Source: Granulosicoccus sp964390335
GTDB taxonomy: Bacteria > Pseudomonadota > Gammaproteobacteria > Granulosicoccales > Granulosicoccaceae
Direction of reading: 5' to 3'
Length of the DNA: 64,000 bases
Assembly: GCA_964390335.1 (NCBI GenBank)
Contig: CAYMHU010000015.1
Coordinates: 1 to 64,000 of the forward strand
A model generated the notes under the pieces. It was not told the origin of the DNA, did not search any database, and was given only the letters and a program-made list of their open reading frames with translations. Below, piece after piece: positions 41,576-51,053 of this stretch; within the stretch, counting starts at the first letter, position 1; every line of letters starts with the position of its first letter. The translations under genes and the position numbers were made by a program.

Positions 41576-42301
41576 TTAATTAAATTGCAAAGCTGCCTCG
41601 CTAAGCGTTGTATAGTGAGGCATGCATTCATCCACAATCGATTGTTGAAGGTCGTTTAACACAGGCAGCTCCTGTCGTGGCGCGCCAAAGTGGGTGCTCT
41701 TTTTTACAGAGTCATACCAATGCGTATGCCAAATACCGTCACTGGTACGCTCGCCGGCAGGCCACTTCAACATCTGTTGTTCAAATGGCATGTTTAGCTG
41801 TTCACACATATAGCGTAGGTGAGCTTCAGGGTTTTCTAAAAAGTGTTTGCTATCAATCACCATTGGCGTTTGATCGCTGAGCTCGTTAGCTGCATTAAAC
41901 ACGGTTTCCAATTGCGGATAGCCAAAATCCGCAGCGTTGGGTTCACCGCGTTTTTGTGAATACGATGCCACCATGTGGCGAGGGTCGCGAATTAAAAACA
42001 CATTGTTAACTTGGCTTAACCAATCCAACGGCATGTGATCAAGTATGTGGGTGCTGATATGTTTTTGATAAAAAATCCCGGTATCAGGTTGGGTCACAAT
42101 TTGATCTATTAGCGTTTGTAGATCGCTTTCGTAAGCGGCAATGATATCGGTGGCCATGGGGTGCGCAATGCCGGTTTCTAGCAGATAGTGCGCGTACAAT
42201 GGTTCGTCCCATACCGTACAGTCGGATCGGTTTTCCCAGGAACGCATCATCGCCGTAGAGATATTACGTGGTCCGGACCACATGGCAATGATGCGATTCA
42301 T
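41576..42301 (-). CDS. Sulfotransferase-like P-loop protein
   Basis: A 241-residue protein from MNRIIAMWSGPRNIS, preceded by CAGGAG. The N-terminal WSGPRNISTAMMRSW is a PAPS-type 5'-phosphosulfate loop and NVFLIRDPRHMVASY is the second (3'-phosphate) motif. Homologues are often annotated as sulfotransferase-family proteins of unknown acceptor. The open frame extends upstream into the hemL 3' end without support. It lies downstream of hemL on the same strand with a 22-nt gap. Confidence 0.75.
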   Translation of the reverse strand: MNRIIAMWSGPRNISTAMMRSWENRSDCTVWDEPLYAHYLLETGIAHPMATDIIAAYESDLQTLIDQIVTQPDTGIFYQKHISTHILDHMPLDWLSQVNNVFLIRDPRHMVASYSQKRGEPNAADFGYPQLETVFNAANELSDQTPMVIDSKHFLENPEAHLRYMCEQLNMPFEQQMLKWPAGERTSDGIWHTHWYDSVKKSTHFGAPRQELPVLNDLQQSIVDECMPHYTTLSEAALQFN

Positions 42302-42323
42302 GCTTTGCTCCTGTCTTTTGTCG

Positions 42324-43610
42324 TTATAGCTTTGCGATAGCCGAGAATGCGTTATCTGCTGCATCGAGCGTGTCTTGAACATCCTGAGCCGTATGTGCAG
42401 AACTGATAAAACCTGCTTCAAACGCGGAGGGTGCTAAGTACACATTGGCTTCCAACATATGGTGAAAGAAAGCCTTGAAATGATCAATGTTGCAGCCCAT
42501 GACTTCATCGAAGCTTTTGACTTTATCCAACGACGTAAAGAACGTGCCGAACATACCGCCAGCATGTGTGGCGCAAAACGGGACGCCATGCTTCTGAGCC
42601 GCAGCGGTTAATCCAGTAGTGAGCTGTGCGCATCGTTCATCCAGTTGCGCGTGGAACCCGTCGGCACTTAATAGTTTTAATGTGGTAATCCCGGCAGCCA
42701 TGGCAATGGGGTTGCCTGACAGTGTGCCAGCTTGATAGACGGCACCCAGCGGCGCAATGTGCTCCATGATTTCTCGTTTGCCGCCGAATGCACCGACCGG
42801 CATCCCGCCGCCAATCACTTTTCCCAAGGTTGTCAGATCGGGCATCACACCATAGCGCTCTTGCGCACCGCCTTTCGCAACGCGAAATCCAGTCATGACT
42901 TCATCAAAGATAAGTACAGTTCCGTGTTTATCGCAAACGCTACGCATCGCTTCAAGAAAACCAGGTACCGGTTCGATGAAGTTCATATTGCCGGCAATAG
43001 GCTCAACAATAATGCAAGCGATACTGTCGCCTTGTTCGGTGAACAACTGTTCCAGTGCGTCGATATGGTTAAACGGGAGGGTTAATGTGTGTTGCGCGAA
43101 TGCGGCAGGAACACCGGGTGAGTTAGGTACACCGAGGGTTAATGCGCCGGAACCGGCTTTAACCAGTAACGAATCTGAGTGTCCGTGATAGCAACCTTCA
43201 AATTTTACAATGTTGTCTCTGCCGGTAAACCCGCGAGCCAAACGGATAGCGCTCATGGTTGCTTCAGTACCTGAACTGACCATGCGCACCAGTTCGATCG
43301 ACGGCACGATGTTACATAGCAGCTCAGCCATCTCGGTTTCAAGCTCAGTGGGTGCGCCAAAACTCAATCCGCTTTGCGCAGCATCGGTTACTGCTTTGAT
43401 AACATCGGGGTGAGCATGGCCTAACAGCATGGGGCCCCAGGAGCCCACGTAGTCGATGTATTGCTGGTTCTGAGAGTCGGTTATATAGGCACCGCTGGCT
43501 GCTTGAATAAAGCGTGGCGTGCCGCCAACACTGCCAAAGGCCCGAACGGGGGAGTTAACGCCGCCCGGGATGACTTTCCGGGCACGGTCAAATAAAACTT
43601 CTGCGCTCAC
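42324..43610 (-). CDS. hemL: Glutamate-1-semialdehyde 2,1-aminomutase
   Basis: PLP enzyme of the C5 route to 5-aminolevulinate (tetrapyrrole synthesis). It is 428 aa from a GTG with GGAGAG Shine-Dalgarno; the open frame extends further but has no family match. Blocks: RVIPGGVNSPVRAF-like start (here KVIPGGVNSPVRAFGSVGG), MVSSGTEATMSAIRLARG, IFDEVMTGFRV, and the PLP Lys in TLGKVIGGGMPVGAFGG. Divergent from fbp with about 130 nt between them. Confidence 0.97.
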   Translation of the reverse strand: MSAEVLFDRARKVIPGGVNSPVRAFGSVGGTPRFIQAASGAYITDSQNQQYIDYVGSWGPMLLGHAHPDVIKAVTDAAQSGLSFGAPTELETEMAELLCNIVPSIELVRMVSSGTEATMSAIRLARGFTGRDNIVKFEGCYHGHSDSLLVKAGSGALTLGVPNSPGVPAAFAQHTLTLPFNHIDALEQLFTEQGDSIACIIVEPIAGNMNFIEPVPGFLEAMRSVCDKHGTVLIFDEVMTGFRVAKGGAQERYGVMPDLTTLGKVIGGGMPVGAFGGKREIMEHIAPLGAVYQAGTLSGNPIAMAAGITTLKLLSADGFHAQLDERCAQLTTGLTAAAQKHGVPFCATHAGGMFGTFFTSLDKVKSFDEVMGCNIDHFKAFFHHMLEANVYLAPSAFEAGFISSAHTAQDVQDTLDAADNAFSAIAKL

Positions 43611-43740
43611 AATACTCTCCAAATAAATTTGGCCACAACATACCATGCGAGCGGCCTGCGTAAGGCGATTTTTGTCGTCTACAATACAGAGGCGCAGGAC
43701 TTGCGTGTAGGAATACCCATCAATTGGCGGAGAATGGCTT

Positions 43741-44754
43741 ATGCAGCGCGGCGCAACACTTCACGAATTCTTAACATCGCATTCGGCTGCGGCATCCACC
43801 GATTATGCGCAGCTGTCGGCGCTGATGCTCGATATTGCTGGCGCATGCATCAAGCTCTCGCACTTGGTCAGACAGGGAGAGCTGGCTGGTGTTTTAGGCG
43901 CAGCTGGCCAGGAGAATGTGCAAGGCGAAGAACAAAAGAAGCTCGATGTTATTGCCAATGATGTGTTTATCGAGTGCACTGAAAGCACCGGTCGGGTCGC
44001 TGGGTTGGCGTCCGAAGAAATGGATAATCACTACGCTATTCCATCGCAGTTTAAACGGGGTAAGCACTTACTCACGTTCGACCCCTTAGATGGCTCTTCC
44101 AATATTGATGTGAATGGCGCCACCGGCACTATTTTTTCCGTAACCGAACATGCATCAACGGATGCACCCAGTGATGATGACTTTTTACAGGAAGGTAACA
44201 AGCAAGTATGCGCGGGTTACTGTTTATACAGTTCAGCATCCATGTTGGTTATCACGTTTGGTAACGGGGTTGCAGGGTTCACACTTGACGACACAAAAAA
44301 CGAATTTGTATTAAGCCACCCGAACATGCAAGTGCCAAGCAGCACGAATGAATTTGCTATTAACGCTGCATATTCTGAACATTGGCAAGCGCCAGTAAAA
44401 CGCTATATCTCCGAATGTGTAGCGGGTGAAAATGGCCCGATAGGCAAAGCGTTTAATATGCGCTGGGCAGGTTCAATGGTTGGCGATATTCATCGCATCT
44501 TATGTCGAGGTGGTATTTTTATGTATCCGCTGGATGAGCGCATGATAAAAAATGGTAAGCAAGGTAAGCTACGTTTACTGTATGAAGCAAGCCCAATGGG
44601 CATGTTAATAGAGCAGGCGGGTGGCATGGCACACACGGGTATGCAATCTATTATGGATATCAATCCGGATAATTTACATCAACGCGTGCCAGTGCTGATG
44701 GGTTCTAAAGAAGAAGTGCAGCGAATAGTCGACTATCACAAGGATAACGCTTAG
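43741..44754 (+). CDS. fbp: Fructose-1,6-bisphosphatase class I
   Basis: Gluconeogenic phosphatase (fructose 1,6-bisphosphate to fructose 6-phosphate). It is 337 aa with metal-binding ASEEMDN and the FDPLDGSSNIDVN signature, and the substrate-site block GKLRLLYEASPMGMLIEQAGG. GGAGAATGG precedes the ATG. It is followed 18 nt after the stop by the YcgN-family gene. Confidence 0.97.
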   Translation: MQRGATLHEFLTSHSAAASTDYAQLSALMLDIAGACIKLSHLVRQGELAGVLGAAGQENVQGEEQKKLDVIANDVFIECTESTGRVAGLASEEMDNHYAIPSQFKRGKHLLTFDPLDGSSNIDVNGATGTIFSVTEHASTDAPSDDDFLQEGNKQVCAGYCLYSSASMLVITFGNGVAGFTLDDTKNEFVLSHPNMQVPSSTNEFAINAAYSEHWQAPVKRYISECVAGENGPIGKAFNMRWAGSMVGDIHRILCRGGIFMYPLDERMIKNGKQGKLRLLYEASPMGMLIEQAGGMAHTGMQSIMDINPDNLHQRVPVLMGSKEEVQRIVDYHKDNA

Positions 44755-44772
44755 CCAGCGTTAACGACTCTA

Positions 44773-45216
44773 ATGACTGACCAACCATTTTGGGAAACTA
44801 AAACGCTCGATGTGATGAGCGACTCCGAATGGGAATCCTTATGCGATGGGTGTGGTCGGTGTTGTTTGCAGAAGCTGCAAGATGAAGATACAGACGAGGT
44901 TCATTACACCGATATCGCGTGTAAGCTGCTGGACACCGATTCTTGTCGATGCAGCAATTACAAAAATCGATTTGATGAGGTGCCCGATTGTTTATCGGTG
45001 AGACCGCTCAATGAGGAAAAAATCAGTTGGCTGCCATCCTCTTGTGCCTATCGGCGCTTAGCAAGTGGTCAGAAACTGGCCAGCTGGCATCCATTAATCA
45101 GTGGCAATCCATTGTCGGTAGTGCAGGCCGGAATCAGTGTATCGGGCAGATGTGTGCCAGAAACAACAGTGCCGCTGATTGAATGGCCGTCGCACTTGAT
45201 TACTTGGGCAAAGTAG
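44773..45216 (+). CDS. ycgN: YcgN-family cysteine-cluster protein (UPF0260)
   Basis: A 147-residue protein with the cysteine arrangement of the zinc/iron-chelating YkgJ/YcgN family: CDGCGRCCLQKL, then CKLLDTDSCRCSNYKNR, CLSV and SSCAYR. Function is unknown in the family. The gene follows fbp closely and may be co-transcribed. Confidence 0.88.
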   Translation: MTDQPFWETKTLDVMSDSEWESLCDGCGRCCLQKLQDEDTDEVHYTDIACKLLDTDSCRCSNYKNRFDEVPDCLSVRPLNEEKISWLPSSCAYRRLASGQKLASWHPLISGNPLSVVQAGISVSGRCVPETTVPLIEWPSHLITWAK

Positions 45217-45387
45217 CATCTACCACTGGTTTGTCAAGAATTAGATTCTAGGTTTTTCATTCAGTTAGAGTAACATTATAAAATTTTCGATAAGTGTGGG
45301 CAATTGGCCACAGGTGTGGTTAAATTACGACTTTCGTATCTGGCAGCGTCTTTGCTTGCCTAACACTCAACACAGTCGGAGACCACT

Positions 45388-45879
45388 ATGGCATCTCAAA
45401 ACGCAGAAGCAAATCAGTCGGCAGGAGCCATGCCAGAGCGGCGCGAGCGCTTACAACACACTATTGATTCGTTGATTAAGCTGCGCCAGGAAGTGGTGTT
45501 GTCATACTGCAAGCTAAGCGGTGTTAGTTCGTTTGCAAAACGCGATCTGGAAACACATCGCATCAACGCCGATCAACTGCGTTCGTTCTGCCAAATCATG
45601 GTTGATTACACAGCGATGGGTCACTTTGAAGTGTATCAACGCATCATTGAAGGTAAAGAGCGCCGTGTGGCGGTAAAACAGGTTTCTGACGAAGTGTATC
45701 CAGCCATAGCTGAAACGACTGACTTTCTCGTTGACTTTAACGATAAATACGATGCCTTCGACGGTTCAGCTGAAGATGTAGAGTTGCTTGCAGGCGACTT
45801 GTCACGATTAGGACAAATCATTGCGATACGTGGCGAACTGGAAGATCAGATCCTGGACGCATTACAGCAGAAAAAATAA
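45388..45879 (+). CDS. rsd: Rsd/AlgQ-type regulator of RNA polymerase sigma factor
   Basis: A 163-residue all-helical protein. The block LRSFCQIMVDYTAMGHFEVYQRIIEG matches the core of Rsd/AlgQ, which binds the vegetative sigma factor in stationary phase. A polar N-terminal tail (1-20) precedes the first helix. It begins 171 nt after the YcgN-like stop, and the ATG has GGAGACCACT just upstream. No neighbouring gene hints further at its role. Confidence 0.85.
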   Translation: MASQNAEANQSAGAMPERRERLQHTIDSLIKLRQEVVLSYCKLSGVSSFAKRDLETHRINADQLRSFCQIMVDYTAMGHFEVYQRIIEGKERRVAVKQVSDEVYPAIAETTDFLVDFNDKYDAFDGSAEDVELLAGDLSRLGQIIAIRGELEDQILDALQQKK

Positions 45880-45945
45880 GCTACGCACTCATACTCAATC
45901 TGTTAAAGCTGTACAATACCGGCTTTAACTTAGTAGATTCCGATC

Positions 45946-47163
45946 ATGCCCGATTCACAGGGCAGCAGCCCAAGTCAGTCAGTCACGCGGCTGCGACTTA
46001 AAAAGCGCGAAGAACGGCGAGTAGAAGCCGGCCACCTTTGGGTTTTTTCCAACGAAATAGATACCAGTAGTACCCCGCTTAAAAATATTGAGCCGGGCTC
46101 GCCAGCTATTCTGGAAAGTTCATCCGGAAAATTTCTTGGGCATGCATACGTTAACCCAGCTTCATTAATTTGTTGCAGGGTGGTCAGTACAGACAAGACT
46201 CGCGCGTTCAATGCGACGGTATTGCGAGAACGTTTGCGTACTGCATTAGAACAACGCACCGGGTTTTACAGTGAACCTTATTATCGCTGGGTGCATGGTG
46301 AAGGCGATTTTCTACCTGGTTTGGTTATTGATCGCTATGGCGATACCGTCATTGCACAAATTACCACGGCCGGTATGGAAGCCTATCGCAACGATATTGT
46401 CGATGCCATTGTGAAACTGAGTGATGCTAAACATGTGTGTTTGCGTAACGATTCAGCGATGCGTGACCTTGAAGGATTAACACGGTATAGAGAATGGGTT
46501 GTGGGTGATGCGCCCGATGCGTTGCGCATTGTTGAAAACGGCTTGTCTTTTGAGGTACCAACCGAGTTGGGTCAAAAAACCGGATGGTTTTACGATCATC
46601 GTGACAGTCGTCGAAATTTACGAGACTGGGTTAAAGACAAACAGGTGCTCGATTTATATTGTTATGCCGGTGCGTTTGGATTAAATGCCGCAGCGGCCGG
46701 GGCCAGCGATGTGTTGGCTATCGATGCATCGGAATCTGCAGTAGCGGCGGCCAATGCCAATGCTGCGTTGAATGGACTAAGCAACACCTTTAAAGCTGAA
46801 CAGGCTGATGTGGTGGAAAAGCTCAGGCAATTATTTACTGAATCCGCTCAGTTTGATGCAATCGTTCTAGACCCTCCGGCGTTTATAAAACGAAAGAAAG
46901 ATCGGGATGCGGGTTTGAGGCACTACGCATTGAATAACCGCCTGGCGATGAAATTGCTGCGCCCCGGCGGCCTATTGCTGAGCGCTTCGTGCTCGCAGGC
47001 ATTGGACCTGCACGCCTTGCAGCAGGCGGTTCGGCAAGGCATTCCAAAAGCTCGTCAAGGGATACAGATTTTACAGACATTCCAGCAGGCGCCAGATCAC
47101 CCGGTCAATGTGTCGATGCCCGAATCGTTGTATTTAAAAGGAATCATTGCGCGGCTGGTATAG
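45946..47163 (+). CDS. rlmI: Class I SAM-dependent rRNA methyltransferase, RlmI-like
   Basis: A 405-residue protein with an N-terminal PUA domain (RLKKREERRVEAGHLWVF to about 95), an EEHD-like linker, and a C-terminal Rossmann methyltransferase: VLDLYCYAGAFGLNAAAAGA (SAM-binding), FDAIVLDPPAFIKRKKD (catalytic DPP), GGLLLSASCSQALD. E. coli RlmI makes m5C1962 of 23S rRNA; the same role is likely. Ends 33 nt before lgt. Confidence 0.9.
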   Translation: MPDSQGSSPSQSVTRLRLKKREERRVEAGHLWVFSNEIDTSSTPLKNIEPGSPAILESSSGKFLGHAYVNPASLICCRVVSTDKTRAFNATVLRERLRTALEQRTGFYSEPYYRWVHGEGDFLPGLVIDRYGDTVIAQITTAGMEAYRNDIVDAIVKLSDAKHVCLRNDSAMRDLEGLTRYREWVVGDAPDALRIVENGLSFEVPTELGQKTGWFYDHRDSRRNLRDWVKDKQVLDLYCYAGAFGLNAAAAGASDVLAIDASESAVAAANANAALNGLSNTFKAEQADVVEKLRQLFTESAQFDAIVLDPPAFIKRKKDRDAGLRHYALNNRLAMKLLRPGGLLLSASCSQALDLHALQQAVRQGIPKARQGIQILQTFQQAPDHPVNVSMPESLYLKGIIARLV

Positions 47164-47196
47164 CGTTACGCGTGTGCTTTTTAACCCGTATAATTA

Positions 47197-48015
47197 ATGA
47201 CTATGGAATTTGGACCTCTCGAAAATTACTGGCAATACCCGCAAATTGATCCCGTCGCGTTCTCAATTGGGCCATTGACCGTTCATTGGTACGGCGTAAC
47301 GTACCTTGTCGCGTTTTTAGTGGGCTGGTGGTTGGCCAAATATCGAGCATCTAAACCCGGCTCTGGGTGGAAGCCAGATGAAATTGGTGATCTGGTGTTT
47401 TACATTGTGCTTGGGGTCATAGTGGGTGGCAAGCTTGGCTCTGCGCTGTTCTATCAAACCGAAAACCTGTTGCAAGATCCCATCGGCACCTTAAACCCGA
47501 TGAATGGCGGCATGTCGTTTCATGGCGGTTTTATCGGTGTACTGATTGCGTTTTGGTTATATGCACGCAATACCAACCGCACATTCTTTGATGTTGCCGA
47601 TTTTATTGCTCCGGCTTTTCCCATTGGATTAGGCGCAGGGCGGGTTGGAAATTTTATCAACGGTGAGTTATGGGGCCGCGTAAGTGATGTGCCTTGGGCC
47701 ATGATTTATCCACATGTAGGGCCTGAACCGCGCCATCCTAACCAGCTATATCAAATAATCGGCGAAGGCATTATCCTGTTCTTAGTCGTTTGGATTTTTT
47801 CTAGTAAATCCCGGCCGCGCATGGCGGTATCGGGTATGTTTGCATTGGTATACGGTATCTACCGATTCATTGTTGAATTTTTCCGCGAACCTGATGGGCA
47901 TCTGGGTTTTATTGCGATGGACTGGTTAACCATGGGGCAGCTGTTATCGGTGCCAATGATTTTAATTGGGGCGTTGCTTTTGTTTCTGGCTTATCGTAAC
48001 AACAAGCAGGTGTAG
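47197..48015 (+). CDS. lgt: Prolipoprotein diacylglyceryl transferase
   Basis: First enzyme of lipoprotein maturation, attaching diacylglycerol to the lipobox Cys. It is 272 aa (or 270 from the second ATG), with seven transmembrane segments and the signature IGLGAGRVGNFINGELWGR. HGGFIGV and RHPNQLYQ are further conserved blocks. Followed by thyA after 11 nt, an order conserved in many Gammaproteobacteria. Confidence 0.96.
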   Translation: MTMEFGPLENYWQYPQIDPVAFSIGPLTVHWYGVTYLVAFLVGWWLAKYRASKPGSGWKPDEIGDLVFYIVLGVIVGGKLGSALFYQTENLLQDPIGTLNPMNGGMSFHGGFIGVLIAFWLYARNTNRTFFDVADFIAPAFPIGLGAGRVGNFINGELWGRVSDVPWAMIYPHVGPEPRHPNQLYQIIGEGIILFLVVWIFSSKSRPRMAVSGMFALVYGIYRFIVEFFREPDGHLGFIAMDWLTMGQLLSVPMILIGALLLFLAYRNNKQV

Positions 48016-48026
48016 AAGGAATAATT

Positions 48027-48821
48027 GTGCAGCAATATCTTGATCTGTTAACACACATTGTAAAAAACGGTTCTGATAAAGGTGACAGAACAGGCACCGG
48101 TACACGTTCCGTGTTTGGTCATCAAATGCGTTTCAATTTATCCGACGGCTTTCCTGTTCTGACCACAAAGCACTTACATTTACGATCCATTATTCATGAA
48201 CTCTTGTGGTTTCTAGCCGGCGATACAAACGTTAAATACCTACAAGAAAATGGCGTGCGCATTTGGAATGAATGGGCCGATGAAAATGGCGAGCTTGGGC
48301 CTGTTTATGGTGGTCAATGGCGATCATGGCCAACACCTGATGGCGGGCATATAGATCAAATCACGCAATTGGTTGATCAAATACGTAATAACCCGGATTC
48401 AAGACGCTTAATCGTGAGTGCATGGAATGTATCGGATATTCCCAAAATGAAATTACCGCCGTGCCATGCTTTGTTTCAATTTTATGTTGCCGATAACAAA
48501 CTCAGTTGTCAGTTGTATCAACGAAGTGCAGATGTATTTTTGGGTGTGCCGTTTAATATTGCGTCGTACTCATTACTCACACACATGATGGCGCAAGTCA
48601 CCGGCTTGCAAGTGGGTGACTTTGTGCACACCTTGGGTGATGCGCACTTGTATAACAACCATATGGATCAAGTACACCAGCAACTTCAACGCAAGCCAGG
48701 CACGTTGCCTATTTTGAAACTCAATCCCGAAATTAAGGATCTGTTTGCGTTTAAGTTTGAGGATATTGAGCTTGTGGGTTACGAAGCTGAGCCGAATATC
48801 CCGGCGCCCATTGCGGTTTAG
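48027..48821 (+). CDS. thyA: Thymidylate synthase
   Basis: Converts dUMP to dTMP using methylene-tetrahydrofolate. The protein is 264 aa, the same length as E. coli ThyA. The nucleophile Cys is in KLPPCHALFQFYV, and QRSADVFLGVPFNIASY and DRTGTGTRSVFG are conserved. The start is GTG with GAAGGA upstream. The dihydrofolate by-product is recycled by folA directly downstream. Confidence 0.97.
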   Translation: MQQYLDLLTHIVKNGSDKGDRTGTGTRSVFGHQMRFNLSDGFPVLTTKHLHLRSIIHELLWFLAGDTNVKYLQENGVRIWNEWADENGELGPVYGGQWRSWPTPDGGHIDQITQLVDQIRNNPDSRRLIVSAWNVSDIPKMKLPPCHALFQFYVADNKLSCQLYQRSADVFLGVPFNIASYSLLTHMMAQVTGLQVGDFVHTLGDAHLYNNHMDQVHQQLQRKPGTLPILKLNPEIKDLFAFKFEDIELVGYEAEPNIPAPIAV

Positions 48822-48836
48822 CTGTTGCTTTAAGGT

Positions 48837-49352
48837 ATGACTCAGGAAAAGAAAATCCGCGTTGGCATGATGCTGGCCATGGACAAAAACAAACTCATTG
48901 GTAAAGACAATGATATGCCGTGGCATATTCCAGGTGAGCAGGCATACTTTAAAGAAGTCACCATGGGTAAGCCGATTATCATGGGGCGCAAAACCTATGA
49001 GTCTATTGGTCGTCCACTACCGGGTAGGGCCAATATTGTGGTTACGCGCAACCCTAAATGGAGCGCTGATGGCGTGGTTGTGGTGGGCTCATTAAGCCAA
49101 GCTATCGATCTTGCAGCGCAGCTTGCAGGCACGGAAGTAGACGAAGTGATGATTATTGGCGGCGCAACCCTGTGTCGCGAAGCAATGCCCATCACCGAGC
49201 GCGTGTACTTGACCTATATTGATCATGCTTATGAAGGTGATACGTATTTTGATAGTTTTAATTGGTCAGATTGGCAAGAGCTTTCCAGACAAGATAACCA
49301 GCATGAGGGGTTGGCTTATTCCTATTATGTGTTGGAGCGTGCAGGGGCATAG
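48837..49352 (+). CDS. folA: Dihydrofolate reductase
   Basis: A 171-residue DHFR reducing dihydrofolate to tetrahydrofolate. Active-site segment GKDNDMPWHIPGEQAYFKEVTMGKPIIMGRKTYESIG-type: here the W and catalytic acidic-loop region are at residues 20-32, and VMIIGGATLCREA is the NADPH-binding block. It starts 15 nt after thyA, completing the lgt-thyA-folA unit. It is convergent with ridA. Confidence 0.96.
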   Translation: MTQEKKIRVGMMLAMDKNKLIGKDNDMPWHIPGEQAYFKEVTMGKPIIMGRKTYESIGRPLPGRANIVVTRNPKWSADGVVVVGSLSQAIDLAAQLAGTEVDEVMIIGGATLCREAMPITERVYLTYIDHAYEGDTYFDSFNWSDWQELSRQDNQHEGLAYSYYVLERAGA

Positions 49353-49416
49353 TTACTTGCCGCTAAGGATTCAACGCCACCTGCGGCCATATCTTGAAGA
49401 AATTCTGAATTGGGCG

Positions 49417-49773
49417 CTACTTAACTGCTGCGGTCACCATAATTTCGACTTGAAAATCATTGGTGGCCAGACGCGCAGACTCAACTGCCGCACGGCACGG
49501 CGGGTTAGCGGTATCGACCCATGCATCCCAAACTGCATTCATCTCAGCAAAATCATCCATGCTAGTCAGCCAGATAGTAGCGCTTAGCATGCGTGATTTA
49601 TCGCTGCCAGCTTCTGCAAGAAAGCCATCAATGGCACTGAGAATATCTTCGGTTTGTGCGGTAATGCTGCCGCCTTTCGCGCCTTGTGCTACTTGGCCAG
49701 CAAGATACACGGTATTACCATGTACCACGACTTGGCTCATACGTGCGTTGGAATGTAGACGGGTTATGCTCAT
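49417..49773 (-). CDS. RidA-family protein
   Basis: A 118-residue member of the RidA/YjgF superfamily, in the YoaB-like subgroup. RidA itself deaminates reactive enamine/imine intermediates. Blocks: VYLAGQVAQ, QTEDILSAIDGFLAEAG, and CRAAVESARLATNDFQVEIM with the Arg/Glu region. Sub-family members that lack RidA activity exist, so the function is uncertain. It lies downstream of apaH on the same strand. Confidence 0.88.
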   Translation of the reverse strand: MSITRLHSNARMSQVVVHGNTVYLAGQVAQGAKGGSITAQTEDILSAIDGFLAEAGSDKSRMLSATIWLTSMDDFAEMNAVWDAWVDTANPPCRAAVESARLATNDFQVEIMVTAAVK

Positions 49774-49800
49774 CGTTGCCTCTGCGTATGTAAGTAGCCG

Positions 49801-50610
49801 TTAGTCTATACCAGGTACGGTTGTGGTGACACCGGTTTCCAATGCATAAGCAGCAAGCGACCCACCCCAAACACAGCCTCTGTCCATTGGTAGAACGTTA
49901 GAGACTCTGAATCCCGGGTGACTGCTCCAATGCCCAAACACAATGGTGGCATCGATGTGCTCGCGTTTGGGTACTGCATACCAGGGCATCAAAGTTTTGG
50001 GCGCTTTGTTGGGTGGCCCGTTAAAAGTGAAGTCAAGTCCTGCATCTTCGTTACAGTAGCGCATGCGCGTAAACGCGTTAATAGCAAACCGGCGGCGGCG
50101 ATGCTTACCCAATTTTTTAGACCATTGCGCAGGCTTATTGCCATACATGCGTTCCAGAAAATCCACATAGTTGTCCGAGCGCAACACGGTTTCAAGTTCT
50201 GTCGCCATTGCTTTTGCTGTAGCTAAGTCCCACTTCGGGTGAATACCAGCATGCACCAGCACACAACGTATGCCTTCGCCGTGATGCAACAAAGGCAGGT
50301 GGCGCAACCAATCGGTTAATTCCGGGAGATCGTCTGCGGCAAGGATTTTTTTTAAGGTATCGCGGCCGCCCGGTTGGCGAATGCCGTGAATACAGGCCAG
50401 CAGATGCAAATCGTGATTACCTAGCACAGTGAGTGCGCTGCTACCCAGATTTTTAACATAGCGAAGCGTGGCTAACGACTGTGGTCCGCGATTAATGATA
50501 TCGCCGACAAACCAGATTTTATCTGTTGCGGGATCGAAACGAATTTTATCCAGCAGTTTTTCAAGCGGTGCAAGGCAGCCATGCAAATCGCCGATGGCGT
50601 AGGTAGTCAT
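49801..50610 (-). CDS. apaH: Symmetrical bis(5'-nucleosyl)-tetraphosphatase
   Basis: Hydrolyses Ap4A to two ADP. It is 269 aa with the metallophosphatase motifs AIGDLHGCLAPLEKLLD, FVGDIINRGPQSL, LGNHDLHLLA, and CVLVHAGIHPKW. The metal ligands are the Asp/His of GDLHG, the Asp of GDIINRG, GNHD and the His of HAGI. Lies downstream of apaG as in other Gammaproteobacteria. Confidence 0.96.
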   Translation of the reverse strand: MTTYAIGDLHGCLAPLEKLLDKIRFDPATDKIWFVGDIINRGPQSLATLRYVKNLGSSALTVLGNHDLHLLACIHGIRQPGGRDTLKKILAADDLPELTDWLRHLPLLHHGEGIRCVLVHAGIHPKWDLATAKAMATELETVLRSDNYVDFLERMYGNKPAQWSKKLGKHRRRRFAINAFTRMRYCNEDAGLDFTFNGPPNKAPKTLMPWYAVPKREHIDATIVFGHWSSHPGFRVSNVLPMDRGCVWGGSLAAYALETGVTTTVPGID

Positions 50611-50626
50611 CTTTACGCGTTAGCAA

Positions 50627-51010
50627 TTAGTGCAGAGTATGCGGGGTCGATAATAGAAATTCTGCGATGGGGGCTTTAAATTCTTCGCCATCGTCAGTGA
50701 CCATCAAATATGTACCACCCATAGTACCCATGGAGGTTTCTAATAATGTGCCACTGGTGTATTGAAAGCCTTCGCCGGGTCTTAAGTGCGGTTGCTCACC
50801 GACAACACCGTCGCCGTGCACTTCTTCGACCTTGCCGTTCGCATCGCGAATAACCCAATGTCGTGTGAGTAGTTTAGCCGCTACATCACCCACATTGCGA
50901 ATGGTGATGGTGTAGGCGAACACGTAGCGATCGTTATCAGGCTCTGATTCTGATTCAACGTACACAGTATCGACATCCACCTGAATTGAATCACTCATAT
51001 TTGACCCCAT
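50627..51010 (-). CDS. apaG: ApaG (Co2+/Mg2+ efflux-associated domain protein)
   Basis: A 127-residue ApaG with an FN3-like fold: RYVFAYTITIRN, HWVIRDANGK, GEGFQYTSGTLLETSMGTMGG. The role is unclear; mutants of relatives affect cobalt sensitivity. The ATG at 51010 has GGAG seven bases upstream; a second ATG four codons in (50998) is possible. Between rsmA and apaH, as expected. Confidence 0.94.
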   Translation of the reverse strand: MGSNMSDSIQVDVDTVYVESESEPDNDRYVFAYTITIRNVGDVAAKLLTRHWVIRDANGKVEEVHGDGVVGEQPHLRPGEGFQYTSGTLLETSMGTMGGTYLMVTDDGEEFKAPIAEFLLSTPHTLH

Positions 51011-51053
51011 AAGGAAACTCCGCGAACTGAAGATAAACTTCTGATTTACGCGA